The notes under the pieces: generated by a model
What the model was told of the DNA's origin: nothing
The model's database searches: none
Seen by the model: the letters and a program-made list of their open reading frames with translations, nothing else
Translations under genes and position numbers: made by a program
Shown: piece after piece, positions 26,159-35,096 of the stretch
Position numbering within the stretch: position 1 is the first letter of the stretch
Layout of the letters: each line of letters begins with the position of its first letter
Assembly: GCF_031624635.1 (NCBI RefSeq)
Contig: NZ_JAMQOQ010000007.1
Coordinates: 1 to 64,000, forward strand
From: Halogeometricum sp. S3BR5-2
GTDB lineage: Archaea > Halobacteriota > Halobacteria > Halobacteriales > Haloferacaceae
DNA: 64,000 bases
Reading direction: 5' to 3'

Positions 26159-26848
26159 ATGGCTTTTCAAGCTGATTTCCGGTCAGGGGTGAAGGATGTC
26201 GTCCCGTTGCTCCTTCCGCTTTTCGCTATCGGTGGGGCAACTGGTATCGCTGCCACCAACGCGGGACTGTCCTCGTTCCAGACGCTCGGTATGGGTGTTC
26301 TATTCTTTTCACCCATTTCGACAGTGACTACGATTGAACTTCTGGAATCGGGAGCTCCCGCTATCGTTATCGTGGTTACTTCCATTTCGGTCGTACTGCA
26401 TTTCGCTGTACTTAGTCTGTCTATTGCACCGTACTTCGCCCAGCTCTCGATAAAATGGAAATGGGTTCTTGCGTACTTCCTCAACACACCGCATTATGCG
26501 CTTTCGGTAAAGCGATATTCGGCTGATTCGGAGACGAACATTCGAGAATACTACCTGGGCGTCGCCGTTTCGGGTTGGCTCGTCTGGCAGGCGTCTATCA
26601 TTGTGGGGATGCTATTTGGCGTGGGACTACCGGAGAACCTCTCTGTTGATTTCGTCATTCCGCTGGTGTTCATCGCGCTCTTGGTGAGCATGGTGAAGAA
26701 CCGCCCCACTGCAGCGGCTGCGGTGTCTGCTGGAATCCTATCCTTGCTGGCAAGTACACTTCCGTTCAGCGGCGGTCTAATCCTCGCTGCGATCATTGGG
26801 ATTATCGCGGGAATGATGGTCAAAACTACCGAGGTGACGGCTCAATGA
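26159..26848 (+). CDS. azlC: AzlC family branched-chain amino acid exporter subunit
   Basis: 229 residues with the AzlC layout: an N-terminal amphipathic start (FRSGVKDVVPLLLPLFAIGG), then about six membrane segments and a hydrophobic C-terminus. AzlC with AzlD forms an exporter of branched-chain amino acids or their analogues. The stop overlaps the ATG of azlD by four bases, indicating coupled expression. Ala/Val-rich membrane composition and family order leave little doubt. Confidence 0.88.
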   Translation: MAFQADFRSGVKDVVPLLLPLFAIGGATGIAATNAGLSSFQTLGMGVLFFSPISTVTTIELLESGAPAIVIVVTSISVVLHFAVLSLSIAPYFAQLSIKWKWVLAYFLNTPHYALSVKRYSADSETNIREYYLGVAVSGWLVWQASIIVGMLFGVGLPENLSVDFVIPLVFIALLVSMVKNRPTAAAAVSAGILSLLASTLPFSGGLILAAIIGIIAGMMVKTTEVTAQ

Positions 26849-27204
26849 CAGCAGCATTGGATTCATTGTCGGTGTGGGGATTGATATTCGTAATAGGTGC
26901 AGGTATTTTTGCTGTTCGTTTGTCGTTCATTCACGTCTACACGGAGCGGAGCGAGATACCGCCGAGCATCGAAAAGGCATTGAAATTCGTGCCGATTGCG
27001 ATAATCGCAGCTATCGTCTTTCCCGATGTAATCGTCATCGACGGTCCGTTACGGGGCGTAGGGCCCATCTTCGACGTATTAGTTAGTTCTCGAACAATTG
27101 CTGCGGTGATTGGTGTCCTTGTAGCATACCGAACTAGAAACATGTTGGCGACAGTTGTACTCGGAATGATCACGCTATGGACGTTTCAAATCTTTATTGG
27201 ATAA
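26845..27204 (+). CDS. azlD: AzlD family branched-chain amino acid exporter subunit
   Basis: 119 residues, the usual AzlD size. It begins SVWGLIFVIGAGIFAVRLSF, has the polar loop IPPSIEKALKFVPIAIIAAI typical of AzlD, and ends in a last helix (MLATVVLGMITLWTFQI). About four membrane segments. Second gene of the azlCD pair, ATGA overlap. Confidence 0.9.
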   Translation: MTAALDSLSVWGLIFVIGAGIFAVRLSFIHVYTERSEIPPSIEKALKFVPIAIIAAIVFPDVIVIDGPLRGVGPIFDVLVSSRTIAAVIGVLVAYRTRNMLATVVLGMITLWTFQIFIG

Positions 27205-27329
27205 TTTTGGAGGACGGATGTCCATGATTGTCGAGTCGAAGCGGACAACATACCTCACTGTTCAGACATCGAGACATAGTTTATTCTCATCGATTGATTT
27301 GTTTGCTCCCCTTACTGAAACAAGACGCT

Positions 27330-27470
27330 TGCTGCATACACGCTCTGTATTCGGCACGCGACTTTTGACAGCGTTCGGTGAGGTTCCTGTGGCCGTGCTG
27401 AATACAGAACGCGAATCGGTCGCTGGCACAACACCCAAGCTAGAGAATTGAACCGCTCAGAACAGGGGAG
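27330..27470. repeat. Three-arm GTGCTGAATA repeat, copy A
   Basis: Starts TGCTGCATACACGCTCTG, then arm TCTGTATTCGGCACG (27344-27358), a middle GACAGCGTTCGGTGAGGTT, and arm CGTGCTGAATACAGA (27394-27408), followed by GCGAATCGGTC. Arms pair with one mismatch. Confidence 0.7.
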
Positions 27471-27539
27471 AAGCTCAGCAGTCTGAATAGTATTCACTAC
27501 GTCCCATGCTTTTTTGCGCTCTGCCATTTATGTCATTGT

Positions 27540-27731
27540 ATGAATAGTAATCTGAGTACCGTATTCGGAATGGTCTTTGTGGTCCTCTACTTCTCTTTCC
27601 AGTATGCTCAAGGCGAAATACCGATAGAATTTGCAGTTCTCGGAGCCGGAGGTGCGACAATTACTGCACTCATCTGCCTCGGTTTTTATCTCAGACTGAC
27701 GAGGGACGGCCAGATGAATAATCCGAGTTGA
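27540..27731 (+). CDS. Small two-helix membrane protein, unknown
   Basis: 63 residues from ATG 27540. Two hydrophobic helices (TVFGMVFVVLYFSFQYA and FAVLGAGGATITALICLGFY) joined by a short polar turn, with a positively charged end. No family recognised. It lies between two copies of the intergenic repeat family and reads alone. Confidence 0.55.
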   Translation: MNSNLSTVFGMVFVVLYFSFQYAQGEIPIEFAVLGAGGATITALICLGFYLRLTRDGQMNNPS

Positions 27732-27754
27732 ATTCAGTTCATACGCCGTCCAGT

Positions 27755-27840
27755 TCGCACCTCTCTACTGAACGGCTGTTTCGCAACCAACGGCGTGAAA
27801 CGAATCTCAGTGCCGTGCTGAATACACCCTCTGTGTTTCC
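27755..27840. repeat. Repeat B: ACGGCTGTTTC hairpin plus GTGCTGAATA arm
   Basis: CCAGTTCGCACC...CTGAACGGCTGTTTCGC...GCGTGAAACGAA then GTGCCGTGCTGAATACACCC. The GTTTCGC/GCGTGAAAC part can fold as a stem. About 75 bases match repeat C at 28912-28992 in the same orientation, so the DICT gene sits between direct repeats. Confidence 0.65.
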
Positions 27841-27981
27841 CGAGTCACCCCGAATCATCAAAATGTGTATAGTTTATGAGTGTTTAACTCGGGAGTTCTA
27901 TTGAATGGTCCTCCTATCGGTCCTGTATGATGATGATGATCTGGGTCACGTAATATCTTATTCAGTTGAGGAAAACGAAAG

Positions 27982-28788
27982 ATGAGTGAAGAGGTAATAC
28001 CAATGGTCGACTCGATACGCGATTTCTTTGACTACATTGAAAATCCTGTTCGGAACTTGGTTGTCTTGGACACGTCGTCGCCCAAGCCGGTCCGTAACAT
28101 GCTCAACTCGTTAGTTGAAGGCCAGCCTACCTCACTCAATTTCGATCCTGAGGATATTGGCCCCATTAGCGGAGACGCCGACACGAGTATCGTCGTCTTA
28201 GTCGAAAACGGCACCGTACTTGCTCAGTCAAGCGTTGACGAACTGCTTGAATCAGTTCTGTTGATCAATTCAGACCTGTTCAAAACAGGTGCAATAGATC
28301 TTGGTGATGTTGTCCTTCCAGACGTACTCAAAGGGCTCGATGAGGTTCCGTTTCGAGTCAGGGGATATCCAGACGCAAACAAACAAAATCTGCTGTTTAT
28401 CATTATTTCACGGGTGATTGAACGAATTGCTTCCGAAACAGGTCGTGGGACGCTTCGCTCCTCATTCCAACAGCTTTCCCGAATCCACGATGAGAAGGGA
28501 ACCTACGAGGTGTACGATGCCCTCTGTAAGCAGGGAGTTGACGTCCACATCTATGGTGTCGGTGATCTCGATACGTCGAAGACACCGCCAGCCACCGTTC
28601 ATACTGGAGACACATACGAATACAAGAACGCGTGGGTTGTTGTTTTCACACCGCCAGCAGGGAGTGATACGAGCGACTGTGCCGCTCTCGTTGCACTCGA
28701 AGACGAGCCAAACGTCTGGAATGGCTTTTGGACATTTCGCCCTGAGTTTGTCACTCGGATCGATTCCTATCTTGCAGAGAATATGTAG
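27982..28788 (+). CDS. DICT sensory domain protein
   Basis: 268 residues from ATG 27982. The C-terminal half has the DICT pattern: RGTLRSSFQQLSRIHDEKGT, then YDALCKQGVDVHIYGVGD, then WVVVFTPPAGSDTSDCAALV and ALEDEPNVWNGFWTFRPEFV. DICT domains are thought to sense light- or ligand-linked signals in diguanylate cyclases and two-component proteins; here no output domain is present beyond an N-terminal alpha/beta region (LVVLDTSSPKPVRNML). The gene is flanked by direct copies of an intergenic repeat. Confidence 0.8.
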   Translation: MSEEVIPMVDSIRDFFDYIENPVRNLVVLDTSSPKPVRNMLNSLVEGQPTSLNFDPEDIGPISGDADTSIVVLVENGTVLAQSSVDELLESVLLINSDLFKTGAIDLGDVVLPDVLKGLDEVPFRVRGYPDANKQNLLFIIISRVIERIASETGRGTLRSSFQQLSRIHDEKGTYEVYDALCKQGVDVHIYGVGDLDTSKTPPATVHTGDTYEYKNAWVVVFTPPAGSDTSDCAALVALEDEPNVWNGFWTFRPEFVTRIDSYLAENM

Positions 28789-28904
28789 TAGAAATTCTCC
28801 ACCAGCTTCGATCGTCTCGTTGGTCCGTGCTGAGTTGATGTGCAAAACTCTCCTGTATCTTGTCGACGAGCCGAACAGTGTCTGAGCTGAATACGAATCT
28901 TAGT

Positions 28905-29120
28905 GACCAGTTCGCACGTCCCCACTGAACGGCTGTTTCACGACCCAGGGTGTGAAACGAACCGCAGTGCCGTGCTGAATACACCCTCTGAATCGGTCAC
29001 AACGCTTCTGACAGCGTTCAGTGAGGTTTCGACGAGTGTGCTGAATAGAGGGCGCGAATCGGTCACCAGCTTGGTTCAACATGGGCACTCAAGCCGCTCA
29101 GTACAGAGAATTGACTCAAC
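28905..29120. repeat. Three-arm GTGCTGAATA repeat, copy C
   Basis: Begins AGTTCGCACG...CTGAACGGCTGTTTCAC and GTGTGAAACGAA (perfect GTTTCAC/GTGAAAC stem), then CCGTGCTGAATACACCCTCT, GACAGCGTTCAGTGAGGTTT, and GTGCTGAATAGAGGGCGCGA followed by ATCGGTCAC and a tail shared with copies A and E. Confidence 0.7.
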
Positions 29121-29191
29121 ATTCGGTACTGGTGATAGATTGGGTTGGTGCCTCGCAGACCTCCAGAGGGAGCAGCACGGAAGCGAGTCGG

Positions 29192-30688
29192 TCAGTTTTG
29201 GGCTCCAGAGTCTACATCACGTGCTGTTGCCTCCACCGAATCGTCTCCGAGAACGTCCTGTAGCCACTGGCCACGGATGAAGAAAATCGCCCCTGCTATG
29301 GCTGCGGTAACGTTGGATAGCGCGATAGCGTACCACGCACCGGTCGCACCGAGACTGAGAACGAGTACGAGCACGACTGCGGCGAATGCACGGACGCCCC
29401 ACAGCGTCGTCACACCGATACCCATCGCCATACGGGTTGATCCGGACCCGTAGAACGCCCCGTTCATCATGTGGTACGAGGCCATGATGACCCACGTCGG
29501 CGCGACTATCTGGAGGAACGTCGCCCCGTGGTTGATTATTGAGGTCGCCTCTGGACCAGTGATAAACACACCGACGATTGGCCTCGCAAACAAGACCGTG
29601 ATGGCGCCAGCAACAAGGAAGGCCGTTGCCAATATCGTAATGGCGACGTACACCGTGCGTCGAGCGCGGTCGCGCCGTCCGCGACCGAGGTTCTGTCCCA
29701 CGATTGTCTCGACGGCCATCCCCATCGCCACAGTGGGTAGCCAGACGAGCGAGATGAATCGGTTACCGATGCCGTACGCAGCGACGGCGTCAGTTCCAAC
29801 AGTTGCGATAAGCGCCGTCATGACAATAGCCGCGACGGATTCGGTACTCTGATCGATAGCTCCGGGACCGCCGAGTCGAATGATCTCTCCGACTGTCTCC
29901 AGTTTCAACATGAGATTCTCCAATCGGAGTTGCAGGCCGACACGCCCACCGAACAGTAGCCACAGACCGACGACGGCTGCGACGCCCCGAGAGAGGACCG
30001 TCGCCACCGCTGCTCCGGTGACCCCGTATCCGGTGAAGCCGGTGACGGCGAACAAGGACTCTTGGAGACCGCCGAGGCCGAACCATTCGAACAGCGGGTT
30101 GCTAGCGAATCCGAGGACGAAGAACGGATCGAGAAGGATGTTGAGGCCGACGCTGAGTGCCATCAGATACATCGGCGTCTTTGTATCACCCCAGCCGCGA
30201 AGCAGTGCCATAAAAACGAAGAAGACGGACGTAAGGGGCATGCCGAGGACGATGACTCGCGTATACCTGACGGCGAGTTCGTGAACTGTCGTGCCCGTTG
30301 GAGCGCCGATTGTTTGGAGTAATTGCGGTGCGAATACCGCCCCCAGAGCAGAGACACCGACCGAGAGTACGCCGACGAACGCCATCGTCTGACCGGCGAT
30401 GTGGCCGAGTCGGTCGTCGTTTCCCGCCCCGGCGTGCTGCGAGATGAGGATCGTTCCCGCGTTGGTCATCCCCCCGAGGACGCTTATCAACAGAAAGATG
30501 AATGGCCAGGAAAACGAGAGCGCGCTCACTGGATCGGCACCCAGCCGACCGACCCAGAACGTATCGGTGAGGTTGTACGCTACCTGCAGGAGCTGTGACG
30601 CAGTGAGCGGGCCGGCTAGCACAAGCAGTGGCCAGACGATCGATCCCTGAGTGAATCGCTCGGAGTGTTCACCCGACGTATCTGTCAT
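29192..30688 (-). CDS. MATE family efflux transporter
   Basis: 498 residues from ATG at 30688, with twelve hydrophobic segments in two related halves. Family markers: PLLVLAGPLTASQLLQVAYN (half 1), LGGPGAIDQSTESVAAIVMT (half 2) and the MNGAFYGSGSTRMAMGIGV loop. MATE proteins export cationic drugs using a sodium or proton gradient; sodium is likely in a halophile. It is transcribed alone toward repeat C. Confidence 0.93.
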   Translation of the reverse strand: MTDTSGEHSERFTQGSIVWPLLVLAGPLTASQLLQVAYNLTDTFWVGRLGADPVSALSFSWPFIFLLISVLGGMTNAGTILISQHAGAGNDDRLGHIAGQTMAFVGVLSVGVSALGAVFAPQLLQTIGAPTGTTVHELAVRYTRVIVLGMPLTSVFFVFMALLRGWGDTKTPMYLMALSVGLNILLDPFFVLGFASNPLFEWFGLGGLQESLFAVTGFTGYGVTGAAVATVLSRGVAAVVGLWLLFGGRVGLQLRLENLMLKLETVGEIIRLGGPGAIDQSTESVAAIVMTALIATVGTDAVAAYGIGNRFISLVWLPTVAMGMAVETIVGQNLGRGRRDRARRTVYVAITILATAFLVAGAITVLFARPIVGVFITGPEATSIINHGATFLQIVAPTWVIMASYHMMNGAFYGSGSTRMAMGIGVTTLWGVRAFAAVVLVLVLSLGATGAWYAIALSNVTAAIAGAIFFIRGQWLQDVLGDDSVEATARDVDSGAQN

Positions 30689-31338
30689 TCTTCACCCCTA
30701 AGTGGCCGGTAGTTCCACCGCGTGAATAATCGGGTTGTTTGACTGCGCGATTCCCGTCTTCGAACTGAATATGACGGTCTGGTGAACCAGCTGTGTTGCG
30801 ATTTACTCATGTGGAAGTGTCGTGTACCTCGCCGGACTACGTGGTCGTCGAACGATTCGCTATCCGAGTGCGAACAACGCGGGACTTTGAGGAGAGCGCC
30901 GCCAAGGAAGCGTCAGCGACGAGGGTCGATCCGCGAAAGCAGCGGCTTCAAGCAGGATGACCGACCGTGGGCCCGCGTATATCGAGCCCGGCTACAGCAC
31001 GGCGCACATGAGAACTACACCGATGGACGGTGGTATCGGCTAAATATGTTTGCCACCCGATTAGCGGGATCTCTCGGGACTATCGCTCCAAACAGGACCT
31101 GATACCGGGCTGGGTTCGATAAACCAGAGTCAGCCGAAAGGATCGCCGTTTCGTTGTGAACGTATCGGACGGATAAGTGAACAATACGCAGACCTACTGA
31201 GCGGTTAGTTCAGCGTCGGTAAGATGGAATAAACGAGCCCTCCGTGAGAGATACATCCTCTCTATTCACACGCATCGCTGCAGACAGGCCTACACGGTCT
31301 GGGGTATGAAGACGAAGATTCGAAGTTCCACTGGAAAG
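30689..31338. other. Long gap without a supported gene
   Basis: About 650 bases. Frames here are short and not protein-like. Near 31243-31290 a left half of the three-arm repeat family is present (TACATCCTCTCTATTCACAC then GCAGACAGG). The MATE promoter lies at the left edge. Confidence 0.45.
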
Positions 31339-31344
31339 CTTATA
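31339..31344 (+). promoter_or_regulatory. TATA box of small membrane protein gene
   Basis: CTTATATCGG centred about 27 bases before the ATG at 31369, the spacing expected for a leaderless haloarchaeal transcript. It supports the choice of 31369 over the upstream in-frame start. Confidence 0.55.
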
Positions 31345-31368
31345 TCGGTTCGGCAGTGTAGGGTGGAT

Positions 31369-31629
31369 ATGTCAACACGAAATCAGTACTCCGATCTTCG
31401 ATATCCGCTCGGAGTTGTCGGACTCATCATCGTCTCGTTCTTCCTGAGAGCAGGCATTAGAAGGATCATTGATGGGATAGTTGCTGACTCGGTCTCATGG
31501 GTCCCACTCTTCGGTACGGTTGGGCAGACCGTGCTGATCTACAGCTGGGCTGTATCCCTATTCGCGTTCGTTCTCGTTCCCATAGTGGCTTTCTGGCTCG
31601 GGATGAGGTATGGACAGAGATCAGGATGA
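31369..31629 (+). CDS. Small two-helix membrane protein, unknown
   Basis: 86 residues from ATG 31369, favoured over 31306 by the TATA box and by loss of a non-membrane head. Hydrophobic helices LGVVGLIIVSFFLRAGI, then VGQTVLIYSWAVSLFAFVLV running into VPIVAFWLGMRYGQR. No family is recognised. It is followed by repeat copy D. Confidence 0.6.
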   Translation: MSTRNQYSDLRYPLGVVGLIIVSFFLRAGIRRIIDGIVADSVSWVPLFGTVGQTVLIYSWAVSLFAFVLVPIVAFWLGMRYGQRSG

Positions 31630-31689
31630 GTATGGCCCACTCATCGGGCTGTATCGGTAACAGGTAGCCGAAGTCGCTGATAGCCGTTT

Positions 31690-31790
31690 ACTGATATACC
31701 CTCTCTATTCAGCACGTCGCTCCTGACAGCGCTCGGTGAGGTTTTTCCGAGCGTGCTGCATAGAGGGCACGAGTCGGTCACATAATGACT
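31690..31790. repeat. Three-arm GTGCTGAATA repeat, copy D
   Basis: Arm CCCTCTCTATTCAGCACG (31699-31716) and arm CGTGCTGCATAGAGGG (31752-31767) pair apart from a two-base insertion; TACTGATATA before the first arm is the third, weaker arm. GACAGCGCTCGGTGAGGTTT lies between, and GAGTCGGTCAC follows. Confidence 0.7.
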
Positions 31791-31972
31791 CTGGAGTTAC
31801 ACTGGATTAGCAACAGGGCCAAAATATGGGTTAGAGACAGCTCTCTTTTCTGGGTCGGTTTCTCTCCAAAAAGACGTTTGACACTCGAGCGTCGGCTTCT
31901 GTAGTGGCACATACTTAACGTCTCTCGCTTTGGAGGTTCATCGCGTTACACGAGTGAGCGTAAGGCTCAAAC

Positions 31973-32001
31973 AAGTGAGTGTTCACTAAATGATTTAGTG
32001 A
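31973..32001. promoter_or_regulatory. TetR-type operator at start of its own regulator gene
   Basis: AAGTGAGTGTTCACTAAA (31973-31990) followed by a further half-site TTAGTGA (31995-32001) that covers the GTG start codon. The same palindrome occurs at 33265-33282. Confidence 0.75.
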
Positions 32002-32585
32002 CCGAAGCCGTCCCCACTGAGGCACAGGCAGAAATCACGGATGCAGTGCGCAAAGCGCTCGCCAAACACGGGTACGCGCGACTCACGACTGCGAAGATTG
32101 CCGCTGAAAGCTCGAAGACCGAGGCCGGACTCTATTACCACTACGATTCCAAGGACGCAATGGTCGTTGCGTTCCTCGAAAGTGCAACCGGATTTTTGAG
32201 ACGGCAGCTCGAAGAAATCGAGGCGACTGACCCCGAAGCCCGACTCAGAGAAGCCTGTGATAGGCTGTTCGTGAAGTTCGACGACGAACCGCGGCGACGA
32301 ACCAATATCGCTGTGATGGAACTACTTGCCCATGCCCCACACAACGAGACGCTCCAAGGACCCCTTCTCGAACTCGAATCCAGTAACCTCACCGTCGTCA
32401 AAGGAATCGTTGAAGACGGCATCGAACAAGGCGTCTTCCGAGAGATTGACGCTCGGGGAGTCGCGGCGTTTCTCCTTGCTGCTGCAAGTGGTTCGACCGG
32501 ATTCTACCTCGCGCTGGAGATGGAAGACATCGGAGCTCCACTTCACGCACAGGCCGAGTCGTATATCGACTCGCTGTTAGTGTAG
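31998..32585 (+). CDS. TetR/AcrR family transcription regulator
   Basis: 195 residues from GTG 31998. The N-terminal helix-turn-helix reads DAVRKALAKHGYARLTTAKI, AAESSKTEAGLYYHYDSKD, the classic TetR GLYYHF pattern; residues 55-195 are the helical ligand and dimer domain. Operator copies at its own start and before the membrane-protein pair at 33318 suggest that it represses both itself and that pair. The ligand is unknown. Confidence 0.92.
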   Translation: MTEAVPTEAQAEITDAVRKALAKHGYARLTTAKIAAESSKTEAGLYYHYDSKDAMVVAFLESATGFLRRQLEEIEATDPEARLREACDRLFVKFDDEPRRRTNIAVMELLAHAPHNETLQGPLLELESSNLTVVKGIVEDGIEQGVFREIDARGVAAFLLAAASGSTGFYLALEMEDIGAPLHAQAESYIDSLLV

Positions 32586-32700
32586 CCGAGGTGCTCTGTC
32601 GTGGATGAGCGATGCGAACGATTCGGCAGCCCAAGCGTACGAAGCTCTTGGTCCCTATCACACCGACGACTTATCTATCCCCAAGAGCGAGACTGAATAA

Positions 32701-33093
32701 ATGAACGAAGATGAGACGTACTCGGAGCTATCTGTCGATGGCCGTGTGTTCAGGTCGGTCTCAAACGATGCCGGCGGGGACGTCGGGGGAGAGACGTACT
32801 TCTGGTTCGAACAGACGGACGACCTAATTCACGCGCGATATCACGGTGGGTCGGTCAGGCTCGGACATCTCGTTGGTCACCATCTTGGCGACACCCTCGA
32901 TTTTCGCTACGCACACGCGACTACAGACGGTGAGACAGCGACGGGTCGTTCCGTCGACCGCATCGAACGTCTCGACGGTGATCGTCTCCGACTGCACGAA
33001 GAATGGGAGTGGGACTCCAAAGCGGGTTCAGGGTCGAGTGTCCTCGAAGAAGTCCTTGGAAAACAGATCCCACAGATTGAGCGCCCACTGTAA
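32701..33093 (+). CDS. Lipocalin-like beta-barrel protein (often labelled N-acetylglutamate synthase)
   Basis: 130 residues. Repeated short beta strands with ETYFWFEQTDDLIHARYHGG, VRLGHLVGHHLGDTLDFRYA and DRLRLHEEWEWDS fit a small family common in bacteria and haloarchaea whose automatic label, N-acetylglutamate synthase, is probably misleading. No acetyltransferase motif is visible. It lies between the TetR gene and its second operator but has no operator of its own. Confidence 0.7.
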   Translation: MNEDETYSELSVDGRVFRSVSNDAGGDVGGETYFWFEQTDDLIHARYHGGSVRLGHLVGHHLGDTLDFRYAHATTDGETATGRSVDRIERLDGDRLRLHEEWEWDSKAGSGSSVLEEVLGKQIPQIERPL

Positions 33094-33264
33094 ACTGGTC
33101 TCAAGCCAGCGTCGGTATGTCGACGAACAACTACCGCTGAACGAGCGCTGGATAGGGATTGAGGTTCTCAATATAGCCCATACACCGGGACATACGGTGG
33201 CTGTATCGAGAGCGATTAGGCTATTGAATCGCCGCGTCGGCGGTGCTTTGTCCCATTCTGCCGC

Positions 33265-33282
33265 TTAGTGAGTGTTCACTAA
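33265..33282. promoter_or_regulatory. Second TetR-type operator
   Basis: TTAGTGAGTGTTCACTAA, with TTAGTGA/TCACTAA half-sites, directly before an AAATTTAT TATA-like stretch about 30 bases upstream of ATG 33318. Matches the operator at the tetR start. Confidence 0.8.
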
Positions 33283-33317
33283 GTAAATTTATCACCCTCC
33301 TCATTTATCGTAAGGTG

Positions 33318-33848
33318 ATGAGCAGTACGACGAAGCCTACAGATTTTGACCGTGGCTACGCACAGGTACTCGCCACCCGACTCAGAAGAATTCCCACTCT
33401 TGCGTGGGTTGCCGCAGCGGTCGGCGGGTTCATCGGGAGCGTCCCACTTGGCCTCATGATGCAGTACGGGAACCCTGAACCGTTGATTGCGCTCGCACTG
33501 CCGATGATGTACGGTTTCTCCGGACCTGACTTGCTCGCTGGATGGGCGATTCACCAGTTCCACGGGGTGGCACTCGCGGTGATGTACGTCGCGGCTGCCC
33601 AGTGGCAGCCAGTCACAGGTCACGCGAAGACGCTCCGTGGTGCTGTGGCCCTCGCAGTGGTCGTCGGCGTCGTCTCGACGGCGCTGTTCTCTGTGCTGCT
33701 GATGCCGCTCTGGCTCGGCGCTATCGGCTACCCGTTCACGCCGACGGTTCCCGACCTTGCGATGCCCGAGAAGCTCTGGAGTGTCTTTGGTCACGTCATC
33801 TACGCGCTCCCGGCGACGCTTGGGTATGCGCTCGTCACGAGACGGTGA
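33318..33848 (+). CDS. Four-helix membrane protein in TetR regulon, unknown
   Basis: 176 residues from ATG 33318; the open frame starts at 33243, but that extension covers the operator and TATA box. Membrane segments lie at about 27-45 (LAWVAAAVGGFIGSVPLGLM), 57-75, 84-93, 107-130 and a last one ending in LPATLGYALVTRR. No family is recognised. The next gene starts eight bases after the stop, so both probably form one TetR-controlled operon. Confidence 0.75.
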   Translation: MSSTTKPTDFDRGYAQVLATRLRRIPTLAWVAAAVGGFIGSVPLGLMMQYGNPEPLIALALPMMYGFSGPDLLAGWAIHQFHGVALAVMYVAAAQWQPVTGHAKTLRGAVALAVVVGVVSTALFSVLLMPLWLGAIGYPFTPTVPDLAMPEKLWSVFGHVIYALPATLGYALVTRR

Positions 33849-33855
33849 GGCCTCC

Positions 33856-34521
33856 ATGATCGCCGAAGACGTCACCCTCGGACTCCACATTCTCGCCGGT
33901 TTCACGGCACTGTTCGCGGGTTCTGGCGCGTTCGCAACGAAGAGAGGTAGCCACCGACACCGACGCCTCGGTCGCGTCTACGTCGGGTCGATGGCGTTCG
34001 TTTCAGCCTCGGCACTCGTGTTGTTCGTATTTGATCCGACCGCATCCCGTCAGTTCCTTGCGCTCGTCGCGGTGTTCAGTTTCTACTTCGTCTTCTCCGG
34101 GTACCGCGTCCTCTCGCGCAAGCGACTGACCGATAGTCCTGCAGTTATCGACTGGACAGAGACGGTTCTGCTCATAGGGGCTGGTGTCGGCCTGAGCGTG
34201 TTTGGGGCAACGCAACTCCTGTCGGGCGCAGGGTTCGGAACGGTGATGCTGGTGTTCGGAGGCATCGCCCTCGGGTTCGGTGGTACCGACATCCAGCAGT
34301 TCCGTCAAGGGGTGTCCGATTCTCGGGCGTGGTTCTACGGGCATCTCTCGCGAATGGCGGGTGGCTACATCGCGACAGTGACTGCCTTCTCGTCGGTCAA
34401 CTTCACATTCCTGCCGTCGGTGGTCAGCTGGCTGTGGCCGACCGTCATCGGGACGCCTCTCAGTTTTCTGCTCGTGCGCCGGTATCGGTCGCAGTTTTCC
34501 GACGGGACCGCCAGTTCCTAA
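33856..34521 (+). CDS. DUF2306-type membrane protein
   Basis: 221 residues from ATG 33856. The beginning LGLHILAGFTALFAGSGAFA then RGSHRHRRLGRVYVGSM matches DUF2306 and related YhaN-like membrane proteins, with the conserved His-rich cytoplasmic loop; later segments include GGTDIQQFRQGV and HLSRMAGGYIATVTAF. Six to seven membrane helices. Function unknown. Second gene of the TetR-controlled unit. Confidence 0.82.
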   Translation: MIAEDVTLGLHILAGFTALFAGSGAFATKRGSHRHRRLGRVYVGSMAFVSASALVLFVFDPTASRQFLALVAVFSFYFVFSGYRVLSRKRLTDSPAVIDWTETVLLIGAGVGLSVFGATQLLSGAGFGTVMLVFGGIALGFGGTDIQQFRQGVSDSRAWFYGHLSRMAGGYIATVTAFSSVNFTFLPSVVSWLWPTVIGTPLSFLLVRRYRSQFSDGTASS

Positions 34522-35096
34522 GAGGAGCGTATTCGAGCGACGGATTCGTAGGCGGATGAGTAGTAGCGTGGAGTTGACGCCAGAGTTCAACTTTGGCTTT
34601 CAGTTGAAGGACTGCCGTTCTACCTGTTCGTGACTACGTTTGGCGTACTCGTGTGCAGACAGCCTCTATCTGTTGCACACGGATTTGACAAATTTTGAGT
34701 AGTTTTCGGTTGTGCTGAAGAGAGAGCGCGTATCGGTCACGGGTACAGTACCCAGTATGAGAGAATCGACCCGCTCAGAACAAGGCGCGGGCCTTGTTTA
34801 GACGCGGTCCAGTTCGTCCTCTACGGTTATTTGCCAACCAACGAAATCGGGAGAGCAACTCTTACGAATATATTCTGTTCACCCAACAGAGTCACCAACC
34901 GATGCGATCTGGAGCGTCTAAACAAGGCTCAAGGCGCGAATTCAGCACGGGAGGTCGCTATGCTAAGACGTGTTCGGGGCGGCAGTAGTAGCGACGGTGT
35001 TACTGTAGACATTATCCCACCCCGAATCCTCTAAGAATCCCCATTAGCGCCAACGTTTAGAGTAGGGTTCTTGATGTATGATGTCTTTCTTACTGC
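34522..35096. other. Gap with right half of the three-arm repeat
   Basis: No gene. 34710-34785 carries GTGCTGAAGAGAGAGCGCGT then ATCGGTCAC and the tail GAGAATCGACCCGCTCAGAA shared with copies A and C. A CCAGTTCG...GCCAACCAACGAAATCG stretch near 34808-34852 also resembles repeat B. Confidence 0.5.
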
